A stretch of 64,000 nt of DNA from Bryoerythrophyllum caledonicum (GCA_963971425.1 OZ020526.1:6537976-6601975), one strand, 5' to 3'. Numbered from the stretch's first letter, positions 22,905 to 34,561 are shown. A program made the numbers and translations. The notes: generated by a model not told the origin, from the sequence alone.

Positions 22905-23290
22905 AGCAAAGACCCCACAAAAGACAACACTTCCAGAACTTTCCGTTGCGGCAAAGTGACGTCACAGGTCCAGCCCCCGGAACGAGAACGAGAGCTTGGA
23001 AGGTTCTAGATACGGATCAGGCCCCGCACTTCTCGGAACCGCCGGCGAAAAATTCGCCCGGACGTCAGCGAGGTATCGCCCTGATGCCGCGCGGGTATCG
23101 GGCCCGCCTCGCGGAAGCCTCGGGCCGTCATGACCGCGACGCTGACGTCATTCACTTTCGCTCTGACAGGCTGCGCTGGCACGTGACGCCGGGTGAGGTC
23201 ACTGGCGTCATGTGACGTCACTGTTTCCTCCCACGTTTCTGAATCGGTCCTTGCGCTTTTAGGAGGCGAGCGCATACTTTTCTCCGTGGG
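22905..23290. other. GC-rich island with repeated TGACGTCA motifs
   Basis: About 380 bp of GC-rich sequence stands alone in AT-rich DNA. It holds GTGACGTCAC near 22956 and again near 23212, further GACGTCA words near 23061 and 23142, a CACGTG near 23178 and TGGCGTCATG near 23202. TGACGTCA is the classic C-box/CRE bound by bZIP factors. No protein domain is found in any frame. It could be a detached promoter, an element terminus or an unrecognised gene start. Confidence 0.45.
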
Positions 23291-23309
23291 AACGCGTTCC
23301 CCTACTGCG

Positions 23310-23505
23310 TATAGTGTGGACCAGACTATTTCGAAATACCTGCAGTAAATGCTGAATATTTTTACCGACTATGATTCCCCTCTTTGAGTAGTATAGATTG
23401 TTGTGCTCTTAGTGAAAATTTATATCGAAAGTAAAAACTTAGAGCATTTACAAGTCATTTTATTACCCATGATACTAAACATCAAAATTAGTGTAGTTCC
23501 AGTAT
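23310..23505. mobile_element. Diverged CTACACTAAA fold-back element
   Basis: It contains 'gcagtaaatgctgaatattt', 'ctctttgagtagtatagatt' and 'gcatttacaagtcatttta' in the same order as the copy at 50811-51035, and ends near ACACTAATTTTGATG (inverted). Its left end is eroded. Confidence 0.55.
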
Positions 23506-23836
23506 TTATAAATTAGAGTCGTCAACTTGGAAAATGGCGTGGGATGTTTCACGATTGTTGACACATAATTAATGTGGATTATGGAGAGGTGGCGGTGAGG
23601 TGGCGGCAACCTACAAGGAGTGGAAGGTATTTGGTAATGAGAGGGGTGAGTTGGCACAGACACATGTTGAAATGTGTCCACATTGGTTGTGTTCCAAAAC
23701 CAAAATTGATGTGATCCACATCATTTTTCACTCACGTTACCAATGAATCCACACTATGTTCGTTGTTTGGTGGACTTCTATGATGATTTGGTGACTGTTC
23801 ATGGAATTTACGTTCCGGTGGCTAAAAAGAGGTTAA

Positions 23837-24762
23837 CCCCTAAAGGACTAGAGTTTCCTTCGGGGGAATTTCTGATTTTGGGCAGGTTCCTAAAATTCGA
23901 AAAAAATCCTTTTTCTCTAAAATGTTTATTCTAGATTGTCTCTGATAAGAGCTTGGTGGACATATTTTTATTTTATTTTTTGGATTTGTGGTTTGAAAGT
24001 TAGTACCACTTAAAGCCAAAAGTGGGGACACCGGGCACCTCCAAATTTTTTGACAAAAGTTTCTATTGACATTGAGATTTTTCACACATGTAAAGAATAT
24101 TTTCTTTTTTGGGAACTTCCAAAAAAAAAATCTTGTCTTTAGTGTAAAAAGGCATTTTATTCCAAGTCAAACATTTTCACACATTGTCGGGCAACGGAGG
24201 AAAAAAACTTCATCTTTTCTACATGAAACCTAGAGATCTTCATATTTTTCACTTTTTATTTTTTCAACAACAATATGTGGTGAAAACCTTCTTATTGACC
24301 GTTTGGATTATCATTTGAATACATACGTAGTTCACAAAAAAATAAAACGTGAAATGGCTATTTTTGAACCTCCACTCCTTGCACACTTGTTTTGAATATG
24401 CTACACCCCTTTTTTACCTCTAAAAATTGGTGTGTTGGGAAATAACATCATGCTTAAGACAATGGTATAAGATTTAGACCTTTTACAATGCAAAAAATTG
24501 ATAAAAGGTGAAGTCAAAGTCTGCTAATCTACACAACGCAGGGAAGAACATGAACCATTGTTTTGACTTTAAACACTAAAATCTATCAATCCGTGCGGTG
24601 GATTGCCACAAAAAGTTCATGGAATGTTTAAGTAGAAGTCTATTTTAAGATCTTACGGTTGAAAATCCAAAATTCACTTTAAAATGTGATTTTCATGTCT
24701 CTTTTTGACAGTGGCAGTTTTGGACTGGTTTTAGAGCGAAAGTGGTCGTGGTCCTTTAGGGG
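23837..24762. mobile_element. 926-bp piggyBac-like MITE, TTAA-flanked
   Basis: TTAA at 23833-23836 is followed by CCCCTAAAGGACTAGAG; GTCCTTTAGGGG is followed by TTAA at 24763-24766. The ends are inverted repeats of at least 12 bp. It is the cleanest complete copy of the family and includes the internal TTAA ('taccacttaaagcc') used as a target in the 19605 compound. There is no coding capacity. Confidence 0.85.
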
Positions 24763-24838
24763 TTAATTTATCAAGTTATTGTTGAGAAGTGATTTTTCTT
24801 AGGACCAACTTTTTCAAAGTATTTCATCAAAATTAATC

Positions 24839-25036
24839 CCTTAAGGGTCACGTTTACTTGCACGTTACAAGGTCTTTCACTTTGAGTGCAATTATCTTTT
24901 GAATTTGTATGGTCAAACTCCACAAGCTTTTTACCACATCATCTCATGTAAGTTGAGAAGGAGATCCTATGATTTTATTCTCGGAAAATTTATCAATGGA
25001 GTAGTGAGTCCTCTGAAATGCCTTGGTCCTGTAGGG
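24839..25036. mobile_element. Short TTAA-family derivative
   Basis: The sequence from TTAA-TCCCTTAAGGGTCACG (24835) to GGTCCTGTAGGGG-TTAG (25036) keeps both family ends in a 200-bp body, so it looks like an internally deleted, diverged relative of the 0.9-kb copies. Confidence 0.5.
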
Positions 25037-26843
25037 GTTAGGTAGCATTATCAGACATCAAATGAATATTGGACTCTACGTAGGTGAACATGCTATTTTG
25101 TTACTGGAGATAAACCATAATGGAAATAAATTTAGAGGTTGTGTGGCAACACAAAGAGAAGTCAAAATCTAATGACTTATTCCAAGTAGAGAAGGAAAAA
25201 TCATTATCTCTTAACATTATACTTTGCAATTAAGTTTAAGTTTGTGTGGTTTGATTCTATAAACACGTCGTTTTATAAATGAGAAACAACCATAAACATT
25301 AATTTATAATATTTGCAATTGGAAATATCTTTTTATCTTCATTTCTTATTGTAACACATATAATATGTTTTGTTTCCTCTTAAGTCAATTTCTTTGTATC
25401 TATTATAGTTTTAGTTTATGTTTTAGTTGTTTGTAAAGTCACCTAAAGCTTCAATATTATATCCCCTCTTTTTATTTTAATACTAGTCTTTGTTCGCTCT
25501 TAGTAGCTATTAGATGTGGAGGAATTTGGTGGTCTATTCTTATCAAGTATAGAAGAGCTTGGAAGTCTTTTAATCCCTAAAAATTCTTGATTATTTTTCA
25601 CCACAAAGTCTTCAAAATTGCTCATTCAGTGTAAAGAGAGGGAAAAAAATTAAAGTTTTCATTTTCATCCCCACCCATGAGATCTTAACCAAATATACTA
25701 TGAAATGCACATAGTCTAAAAATTCATAAACTTTGATAGCATGGATTTGAAAGATTATCATAATGATTGAAGTAAAGGAAAAAAAAATTCTTCTTCCTTG
25801 TATATAAAGGATCAACAAACCTTGACTTCACCTTGTGTTAAAATTTTGCATTTACAATTGTTGTATTTCTTTCATCAATATGATGTGCGTGATGTTAGTT
25901 CCTTGTACACCAATTTTTAGAGGTAGAAGAGAAGTAAAGCAATTTCTAAAAATTTAAGCAACAAAAAGATGTTTAAAATTGCCAAACCACATATTTATTT
26001 CTTATAAGACCAAATTTATATAAAATGAAAATTGAATTGGTCAAAACAAATTTCCATGCTTCTCCTTAATTTGGAAAGATTCAAATGAGAAAAATCCAAG
26101 GCCTCTAGGTTTTTTGAAGAAATGAAATATTCATTTAGCACCTTACTCAAAAAGGTAAGAAGACTTTGACTTGTCTTGAAGTGAAAATTTTATACTATCG
26201 AGTGTTATTTTTTGACAACCTCAAATCAATTGTTACTTTCTTCTGTTAAAATTTTCACAAATAACAAAGGGTCTTAGCAAAAATAAAATCAGAGCTACTA
26301 GGCATCCTTGCCCTTGACAAAAACCACTTAAGTTGACATCACTTTTTTCTACAATTCCAATGAAAATAACAATTATTTTTCCACGTAGCTCTTAGTTTCT
26401 TGCATCTTCTTACAAAATATCAAGAATAAGAAATATAAATTGTAATCATGAGAAAGTGTCCAAGATTTGCGAAAAACCCACTTTCTGACTTTGTTCTTTA
26501 GAAGTGAAACCCAAGTTAGAAATAGTTTTAGTTGTCTTTTAGGAAGAAGAAAGATAGTTCATGCTATATACCATGCACCTCACATGCCTTATTCTTCTTT
26601 GAGATGTTTATAGATATTCAAAAAAAATTAGAGCCCGTTTTTCATCATTCAAAAAGAAAACAAAGGTAAAAACTTCTTTCGATATCTTTATCCCATTTTG
26701 CAAATAACCCTATCAAAATTAAGTTTCATAAATATACTACAATTCCAAGCCTTTTTCCAAAATGAAAGAATTAACTTAGTTAGTTATGGATGTGCATGCC
26801 TTATCACAAATGTTCTTGTCAAAACCAACTCGTCTCCAATATA
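25037..26843. other. AT-rich intergenic DNA, no gene
   Basis: Very AT-rich, with scattered eroded words of the TTAA family (for example 'ccaatttttagaggtagaag' near 25910). No ORF with coding character and no complete element was found. Confidence 0.5.
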
Positions 26844-27188
26844 GTCAACTCCCTCTACAACAACCATGTTTGTTTTTCCAAAATTTGCCTATTATAAATA
26901 GCGGTTGAAAATTTGAGCGCCTGTTATAGTGGTCAAAGTAAATTATGGTTGTTACACGCAATGGATGTCATGAGAGGTGAATTTTGGCTTAATGAATATT
27001 GTTGTTATAAGCAGACTGATGTTGTTCTTCCTCCGCTAGTTGTCATTGCTCTAGTCATAGCTTGTGGCTCTTGTTGTGTATGGGCTCTTTGCCAGTTTTG
27101 CTCATGGCCTTCGGCTTCTTTGTTTCTCAGGTTTCTTTTGAAATGATCTCAAATCGGGTCTTTCACGAGACTGTTGTTGTAGAGAGCA
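26844..27188. mobile_element. About 345-bp mariner-like MITE
   Basis: Left end AGTCAACTCCCTCTACAACA and right end TGTTGTTGTAGAGAGC are inverted relatives of the ends of the element at 54097-54440, and the size agrees (about 345 versus 344 bp). Short ORFs inside have no recognisable domain. The TA duplication is not clear on the right. Confidence 0.6.
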
Positions 27189-27941
27189 TATATTTGTTAT
27201 CAACGCAAGCCAATTGTTATAATGATACGGTTGTTGTAATAGATGCTCTTGTAAAGGATATAGGGTTTAGAAATTAGGGTTTAAGTTTTGCTCAAAATGC
27301 ACCCCACAACAAATTTGTCGGAAAGAATCTTCCCAACTTTGAATGCTAGACTTGCAACTTGCAATTGTATTCAATGACGAAAACTCTGCATTCAACAGAC
27401 AATGTCATTGCTTTGTGGTTCATCATTGACCAGTGATGTCAGCAGACATACATCATTGAAGACCCGTGCAAATACCAATAACATTGCAATGTACGGACAA
27501 TAGTACATGCAATGAAATATGGTTAAAAACTGTCATATTTATTTCACATCAAACACCACATGAACCAGAACATGTCATTCAGAAAAAGGACTGTACCAAT
27601 TGTCTGAGGCAGCCCTTTTTTTGTTTTTTGTTTTTGTTTCACTGTTACAGCCAGAGTGACTACACAATTTTTTTTGGAGAGATACATTTGGCGACAGAAA
27701 GTTTCTCCTGAATCCATATGAAACCAAATTTTCTCCACAAACATAGATTTGTACAACCTTTGTGGCGGCAGGATGGAGTCCCCAATGTTCATTAGTAGCA
27801 ATATGGCAATATGGCAATGACCATCCATGAAATTTTGGGGTATAAAATCATAAAATCTCCACTTTAGGGGGGAACATCCTTTTTGGATTTTTTTTCTTTA
27901 GCCAAAAAAAATCCAAAAAGGATGTTGGTCTCAAGGCTCAA
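27189..27941. other. Intergenic, no gene
   Basis: No domain-bearing ORF is present. A telo-box-like 'GGGTTTAGAAATTAGGGTTT' is near 27260. A short hairpin (aatccaaaaaggatgt inverted, about 27868-27924) is visible. Confidence 0.4.
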
Positions 27942-28581
27942 CCCTTTAAGGACGAGCAACCCATTTTGGGTAGTTTTGGCACGATAATCTCGATAGCAGT
28001 TGCTACCAACCACCTCCATGAAAGACTTAAACTAAGGTAAGCCCACCCTAAACCGACAAGTTAAGGAATGTGCATATATGGAGAGAAGAGATAATTATTC
28101 TATTATTTTTCAGTGATAGCCAATAGAATTACAATTCCAACCCAAGTGATTTCATATTTTTCCGATGAAAATTGAAATAGTTATGAATTTTCAAATTGTG
28201 CACCCATGTTTAGTGGGTGGCCAGCAATAGGTACCCCTGTAATCAATGACGAAAAATAAGGGTCTTGACTAATAGCAAACCTCCATTCGGAGCTCAGTTG
28301 GTGGTTATGGGATGGAAGAGGGTTGGATGTACCCCAATTTAATAGGCGTTGGCTATGGGTTTTTGTTGGTTATCGGGGGGCTTACCTTATGTGAAAGAGG
28401 TGGAGAAAGATGGGCATCTATTGAGACAATCGCTGCAAAAATTGGTGCAAGCAATGGCGAGCGACAGTGATTTTTATGAATGGGTTGTGATGAAATGTAC
28501 CATGTGCGTAAATGTTGTTTTGCATTATCTAGAATAATTATAGATTCTCACAAGCTTAAAAAGTTCATTGGCCTTAAAGGG
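27942..28581. mobile_element. TTAA-family element (CCCTTTAAGG type), interrupted
   Basis: It runs from CCCTTTAAGGACGAGC to GCCTTAAAGGG-TTAA, the same type as the 297-bp copy at 28794-29090. Without the 353-bp insertion at 28035-28387 the body would be about 285 bp, close to its neighbour. The left flanking TTAA is decayed to CTCAA. Confidence 0.65.
28035..28387. mobile_element. 353-bp TA-flanked MITE nested in a TTAA element
   Basis: The ends are AGGTAAGCCC and GGGGGGCTTACCT with TA on both sides (28033-28034, 28388-28389). It interrupts the element at 27942-28581: the host sequence 'gacttaaacta' resumes as 'tatgtgaaagaggtgg', matching the uninterrupted 'gacttaaaagtggagg' of the neighbour. 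It is therefore younger than its host. Confidence 0.85.
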
Positions 28582-28793
28582 TTAAAACATGAATGGTGTG
28601 TGAAACGTAAAAACATTCACACTTTTGGTAAGGTGGAAAAAGAAAAAGAAACATGTTTCCATTTGTAGTGATGAGATTTTGACTTAGAGTACTAAAAAAC
28701 ATTAAGCAAATGTGATGAACACTGACCGCATAAATTAAAAAGATTATAGTGTCTAAAGTAGTGTCATAACCTTCTTTGCATGAAGAATATTAA

Positions 28794-29090
28794 CCCTTTA
28801 AGGCCAATTAATCATATATGGGTCGTTTTGGCACAAGGACCTTTACAGAAAGTGCTACAGGCGACCTCGAAGGAAAAACTAGACCATGACTTAAAAGTGG
28901 AGGAAGATGGGCATCTGTTGAGACCATCGCTACCGCAATCGATGCAAACATCGGCAAACTACAGTGATTTTCATAAAATGAGTTCGTAGATTTCCGAGCT
29001 AAAATGTACCCACTACATAAATGTCATTTTGCATGATCTAGAACACTCGCAGATCCTCAAAGGCCAAAAAAGCTCATTGACCTTAAAGGA
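28794..29090. mobile_element. 297-bp TTAA-flanked MITE (CCCTTTAAGG type)
   Basis: TTAA (28790-28793) then CCCTTTAAGGCC, and ACCTTAAAGGA then TTAA (29091-29094). The ends are a second terminal type of the piggyBac-like group in this window. Confidence 0.75.
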
Positions 29091-29238
29091 TTAATAAACT
29101 TTGACTTTTCTGGCTCAACAAATGAGCTATTGCTTTTGCAAATTTTAGACATTTTAGTCATTTGTGAAGTCACACAAAATTAAAATAAGATAATCTTCTT
29201 ATTATATTTATAAAACTACAATTTTGTTTACTCTCACT

Positions 29239-29573
29239 ACACTGTTCATTGAATATAATGTAGATGCATTGGTAAATTTGTCAGTGGAAAATGATGTGGA
29301 CCACATCAATTTTGGTTTTGGATCAAAATTATATGGAAAATTTTCAACATGTATTATGCCACTCATTGCCACCTCACCCCCACCTCTTTATCAATCCACA
29401 ATTATCTTGTATCAATAATTTTGAAACATCCTACACTACTTTTTGAAGTACATGATTTGATGTGGATTGGGAATAGAAGTGGACCGCTGAAATTCGCATA
29501 TATAGGAATTAGCGAAGGTATTTTGAAATAATCTGGTCTACAATGTATGCAATGAACAATGTAGTTAATAGAT
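29239..29573. mobile_element. 335-bp MITE with TACACTGTTCATTGAATA ends
   Basis: The left end TACACTGTTCATTGAATA has an inverted partner in GCAATGAACAATGTAG at about 29573. The body shares 'aatgatgtggaccacatcaa' and 'ggatcaaaattatatgg' words with the larger copy at 62200-62895. There is no gene inside. Confidence 0.65.
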
Positions 29574-30739
29574 ATGGGATACTTTGGTGATCTCTCAATT
29601 AGAATACTTTTATTAACTGTAGACCATGACAATATTTCCTCAAAAGTACTCTGAAATTGCAAATTTTAATACAAATAGCACAAATTTGAACTTCTTCGTT
29701 TAAAGTTTAATACAAGTTACACACAATGGTTTGTTTGTTACAATTATAGGATCTTATCAAAGACTACAAGAAGATTGAATGAGTATAGTTCTCGAATGCA
29801 CAGATTGGAAAATCATGACATTTGAAATGTTTTATAGAGTAACCATACTTTGATTTCATGTGAAATAAAGTTTTTGCACTATGCAAAGTTTAAATTGTTC
29901 ACAATTGCTTTCCTTAAATTCTTCACAATTACTTTACTTAAATTCTTCACAATTACTTTCCCTATGGTATTAGGTACTTCTTTACCAAATGGATTTTGGA
30001 CTCTACTATCACATGTCCTCTTAGAGAAGACATTATCAATAAGAACCAATTTTGAACTACTACACTTTGATTTGAACTACCACACTTTGAAATGTTTGTG
30101 ACCTCCCTTAATATCACAATTAGGAAAAAATGCTTTGGACCCGGGTTTGGTAATACTATACAAGGTGATATAAGAGTTCAAAGTGTCCCCGCCTTATGTA
30201 CTTATCTACACTAAAAGGTAGAAGACACTTTTCCCACTAATTGAAGCCATAATGAAGATAATGATCTCCACCAAACAATGATACCCATACTCAAAACTTT
30301 GAGTGACAAGTAATCACTCGAGGATAATCAATGCAGTGAAGTTTATAAATCACCTACAAAAAGTAATATAATATTTTCTCTAAAAGGAGACTCTTGGTGA
30401 AGTTTAGACAAAAACCTACACTTCTCACTGAGAATATGACATAAGGACGATTATCAAGACATGACAAAAGAGAAAGGCAACAGCACATGAATACTGAAGA
30501 CTCTCAGTCCTCTCACTAGATAACAGCATTGGGAAAATAACGAAAGTTAACTGTTGGACACAACCTTGAGTGAAAAGTCGGTCGGGTTCACAATATTTAC
30601 CACATGATCACAACCATACAAAGGTTTGGATGTGTGACCTAAATCTGCTTCTTCCTCTACAGAAAACATGTAAGAACCATACCGCCTGTAATGAATATCT
30701 TCATTGTTCTTAATGTTAGGTATTCTCCACCACCGTCCT
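29574..30739. other. Intergenic, no gene
   Basis: AT-rich sequence downstream of the first NudC gene. A small tandem of 'ttaaattcttcacaattact' (about 29914-29961, two to three units) is the only structure noted. Confidence 0.45.
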
Positions 30740-32506
30740 TCAGCATATCTTCGCCTTTGAGAAGTCCATTTCAGGATGCTGAATTTTCAAGCCACACCAG
30801 TACATGTAAAGTCAGTACTTCGCCTGTGAAAAGTCCAGTCCAGGATGCTGTATTTCAAGGCGCACAACACATGTGAAGTCAGTATGTTGTTCGACATTTT
30901 ATAGGTGGAAAATTAGCAAGACAGGGGAGAGAAGTAGGTGAAGCAAGAGAGAACTGACAAATCCTTACCTGGGCCATGAATTTCTTGAGGATATCAGCTT
31001 TGTTCTGCTCGTCACTCGTGGGCAGATTCATCGCTTTCTGACGTTGATCATACTGCAATAACAAACAGAAGATTTCATAAGAAACTGCTTCTAGTTTCAT
31101 AAGCTGACTGAACTACCACAAAGGGTTGAGGGGTATACATTAGAGGTTTACATAGCATGTGTTGTCATGACCAAGTATGACAAATGACAACCACATGTCC
31201 TACACGCCTGAACCCTAAACCCACAGTTCATACCATCATCTTTTCGACTGTTTGGCGAGTTTCAGGATCCAAATCTGCTAATTTGCTGTTTGCAGGTTCC
31301 ACTTTCTGTGTGTTGATTTCAGGTTCTCCTTTCACCACAGACTTCCACCACTCCATTTGGTTGTGCTTCGTCAGCAGAATGGAAAGCGTTGAACCGTTGT
31401 CCTCTGCCAGAGACACAATAAAGAGCTATCAGGTAAGTAAAAATTCAAATTTCTGACCAATTCAAAAACAAGGTAAGTATTTCTACCTAAACTCCAGAAG
31501 CAATCGTCAGGCTTCACTGGATTGAAGAATTCACCCTGCAAATGATAGCAGGCCCAATAAATTAATAATCAGTACATCGAGGAGCAACTTAACAACTAAC
31601 ACTGTTAACAGAAAACGGATGGTTTCTAGAAAACTTACCGCCAAAATTGGAGGCTGACCCTTGAGACCTGCCTTGAGAGACTTGCACTTGATATCACATG
31701 CCACCATCCGGGACTTAGTTTCCTCTGGAATCTTAATCTGCACAGTAACTTCTTGAAGAGTTTGCGTCCAGGAATACTTCTCATGATCGAAACCACTTCC
31801 GTCGTTAGGTTCTGCAGATTCCACAAACAATGAAAGCAATAATTCAATCAACGAGCATAAACCCTAAACCCTAAATCCGGAGCCAATACGAAATTTCTGT
31901 TGTTCACATGAACCACAGCCAATAACTGCAGAATGATCCAATTACAAACCTCACACAATCTACAAACTTTGAGGAAAACAAGAGAAAAAACTTACTCAAA
32001 CCCTTCCCATCAATCTTCTCATCATAATCATCCACCCCCGGCACAACATTCTCCTTCACCTCCTCCTCCTTTTCCTCCTCCTCCTTCTCCTCCTCGTCTA
32101 CCTGCACGGCACTCACAGGTCTTGACGTAATATTCACCTCCTCCACATCCTCCTCTTCAACCTCCACCCTGGCCGCCTTCCCCGCCTTCTCCTCCTCGGC
32201 CTCGCGCCTCCGCTTCCGGGCTGCCACCACCATCTCGGAGACTCTGGCCTCCACGTCGTCGCCCTCTCTTCCGAGGTCCGTCTCCCGCACCAGGAACTCG
32301 ATCACCGTCGCCAGCATCGCCAGGGGCCGCTGCTCGTGCTCCGCCAGCAACGCACGCAACGCCGCATCGTGATGATCCTTGCTCGCCACCTCCTCTCCGG
32401 GAGGCGTTACGATCCCCGGCGTGAGACGAATCTCCTGCACCTCGGCGGGTGGCGGCGGCGCGGGAACCACCGGCCCCTCCTCCTCGTACTCCGAAATCAC
32501 AGCCAT
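30740..32506 (-). CDS. NudC domain protein, BOBBER1-like (copy 1)
   Basis: Minus-strand exons 32506-31996, 31811-31639, 31535-31487, 31403-31234, 31052-30969 and 30778-30740 give 341 residues. NudC/BOBBER proteins are p23-like co-chaperones; Arabidopsis BOBBER1 is a NudC protein with small heat-shock-like activity, needed for development and thermotolerance. Seen here: an N-terminal helical NudC segment ([24 protein letters not shown]), a Lys/Glu-rich linker, the CS (p23-like) domain from [17 protein letters not shown] to [22 protein letters not shown], the [15 protein letters not shown] motif and the family C-terminus [13 protein letters not shown] second possible terminal exon lies just upstream (separate entry). 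The start [10 protein letters not shown] matches the paralogue at 38207. Product is probably cytosolic. Confidence 0.93.
30812..30847 (-). CDS. Alternative duplicated terminal exon of NudC copy 1
   Basis: A tandem duplication of about 72 bp has copied the last exon. This version, the nearer to exon 5, has its own AG acceptor and reads [11 protein letters not shown] then stop, against [12 protein letters not shown] in the distal copy. Phase is the same, so either could be used, giving 340 or 341 residues. The distal copy keeps the conserved residues better, which suggests the proximal one is drifting or skipped. Confidence 0.6.
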   Translation of the reverse strand, partial: HPGLDFSQAKY

Positions 32507-32512
32507 GGCGCA

Positions 32513-32531
32513 AAACCCTGAACCCTAAACC
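32513..32531. promoter_or_regulatory. Telo-box in the 5' leader of NudC copy 1
   Basis: AAACCCTGAACCCTAAACC lies within 25 bp of the start codon. Another AAACCCTAAACCCTAAA is in the first intron near 31859-31875. Such telo-boxes are common in plant genes expressed in dividing cells. Confidence 0.5.
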
Positions 32532-33229
32532 TTCAAACTCACTGAATACTGCACCAAATCGAGCGGCACTGGTCTCAGTGTGATCAGGGAGAAAAGGGAG
32601 AGTGATTCGGGGAGTTACCGAGAGTGAGTGACGGCGGTGGTGAGAGATGGCGATGGCGATGAAGTGTTGTGAAAGAACGATGATGGTAGAGTGGTGTTCT
32701 TGAGCGAGAGAGAGAGAACCTTCAACCGACGGGGAACTTGAAACCGTGTCATCTACCACTTCTGTTGGTTTTGAAAGTAAGCTGTACCGCTTGGGTAGAC
32801 CTTGCGGGGTTTGGGTCCCTGTTGGGTTTTGGGTCGTCGGACGTTAGTGATGGGTTTGAAATGTGAGTCGGATGGTTCTCAGTGTACCGAAACCCCTTTA
32901 ATATCACTGATTCGAGACCCAAGGACTCGTTCTCCTTCAGAAGATGTTCTAATATAGAAGTGAACTGGAATGTGTGTGAACCATCTTTGTAATCATGATT
33001 CTAAGGATATACTTGAGAACATAGAAGAAGTAGAATATTTAGCATATTTAGTAGACCATAGAAAGGTATAATGGTTGCCAAAAAATAAAACTTAGAAAAA
33101 AGGACGCATGGAGAGTAAATTGCTTATTTTTTTAACTTTCAACAAAAAAAAAATAATGTTATATTTGGTTAGAAACAATAATCATTAGATTCATTTTCTA
33201 ACTAACTTTTAAATATAATTTTTTTTGTA

Positions 33230-33312
33230 AGAAGAAGGAGAAGAAGAATTTTGGTCTCCAATGGGGCCAACGTGAATAGAGTGTTTGCTTGTTCCACCAC
33301 TAAGCCAGACAA
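33230..33312 (-). mobile_element. Possible tRNA-derived SINE fragment
   Basis: On the minus strand TGGCTTAGTGGT fits a Pol III A-box at 11 of 12 positions, followed by GGAACAAGC and, about 70 nt on, a pyrimidine-rich TTCTTCTTCTCC tail. No clear B-box is present, so this is at best a degraded SINE. Confidence 0.3.
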
Positions 33313-33809
33313 AAGGTTAGTAGTATGGAACTACTTCCTCCTCTCAAGGATAGACACTATAAGATTTTTCAAAAATAACATATGCTCATATGTGATGAAT
33401 ATATATATACAATCATATTATATATGAAAGAAATTTCAAATATTAGTGTAAGTTAACATTATATCTTAAGGAAACAAGATTTTCGAATAAAGTCACCATC
33501 TGAAAATTTTGATGGAAACTCTAATTTCGATTGTATGGAAAAAAGAAACTTCAATTATTTTTAAATAAGTTAAACTTCATTTTTCAATAGAAGCTCTTCT
33601 CCAAAGTAAAGTAGCCATACAACAAATGAGTACAAAAGCAAAGACCACACTACACAATATGTATTTGAAATAAAACACAGTTGGACCTCTTTAAATGTTA
33701 ATGGTCGGAGCGGAAAAAAAACGTATCACATATCAAAAACAACACCTATTAAGTTTTTAACCAAATTTTCCAGCCAATTATCATCCAACATTTGTCATCT
33801 ATGATGACA

Positions 33810-34082
33810 ATTTTCATCCAAAGCATTCACCCTAAACGCTAAAATGTATTTTACTCGGTCGGTCTTATTGTCCTTGCTCTTATCTACTACCCCGTAATTT
33901 CTTCGATTTTACCAACGGTAACACTCATAGAGGTGAAATTAACAAAGGAGAGAGCGAATAATGTTATAACACTAAATACACAACATTTAGTAGTGTAAAT
34001 TATTAGGTAGCAAAATTTTTCGTAGCATTCATGAAATTATAACAAATATAGTGGTAACATTTAAAGAAGGCCGAGTGTACCT
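33810..34082 (+). repeat. Dispersed repeat, partner at 58380
   Basis: About 280 bp here is alignable in the same orientation to 58380-58670, with shared blocks such as 'gtgaaattaacaaaggag', 'gcgaa..atgt.ataacact', 'ttagtagtgtaaat' and 'ggtaac.tt.a'. Its ends and class are not resolved. Confidence 0.6.
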
Positions 34083-34334
34083 TATATTATAATATTTCCA
34101 TTTAAAAAAAAAAACCTTCTATTGAAAACGTATAAATGATTTATTTGAGGTTTAATAAGCTAAGGCAAGGACACAACCCCGTTCACACAGCATCCCCTCA
34201 TGACATGGCAAACCCGTTCACACCACAGCCGCAAACTGAAACCTACACTCCCAAGGCAGGCCCTAACGAAATATCTTCCCTTCTCGTCCAACCCCCAACG
34301 ACTGTCCGACGAACGACCCCCTCCGTCAACGATC

Positions 34335-34352
34335 AGGGTTTAAGGGTTTAAG
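34335..34352. promoter_or_regulatory. Telo-box pair upstream of NOP58
   Basis: AGGGTTTAAGGGTTTAAG, two telo-box words in tandem, lies about 210 bp before the NOP58 ATG, a usual arrangement for plant ribosome-biogenesis genes. Confidence 0.6.
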
Positions 34353-34561
34353 CGCCGCGAACTCTCGGTTGCTCTGTTTTTCGAAGCATGTCTGCGCCGT
34401 GACAAGAGCCGCGCCACCATCGCCGCCCTCTCCGACGCCCCCACCGTGAGGAACCAGAGCTAGCTCAATTTGCTTGTTGTCAGTCACTGCAGCCATCTAT
34501 CTCTTCAGTGACGAGGCTGAGTGGGGGCGGCAAGAGAGAGAGCGCGCCGTGATTCATCACC

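Larger units (their letters stand above)
32532..34334. other. Intergenic between divergent NudC copy 1 and NOP58
   Basis: The first 300 bp should hold the NudC promoter. From about 32900 the sequence is AT-rich. A possible SINE fragment (33230-33312) and a dispersed repeat (33810-34082) are given separately. No other gene is seen. Confidence 0.45.

Noticed and set aside
31904-31995. C-terminal extension of NudC exon 1 ([12 protein letters not shown])
   Set aside because: It is intron sequence read past the GTAAGT donor; splicing restores the CS domain in frame and matches the paralogue.
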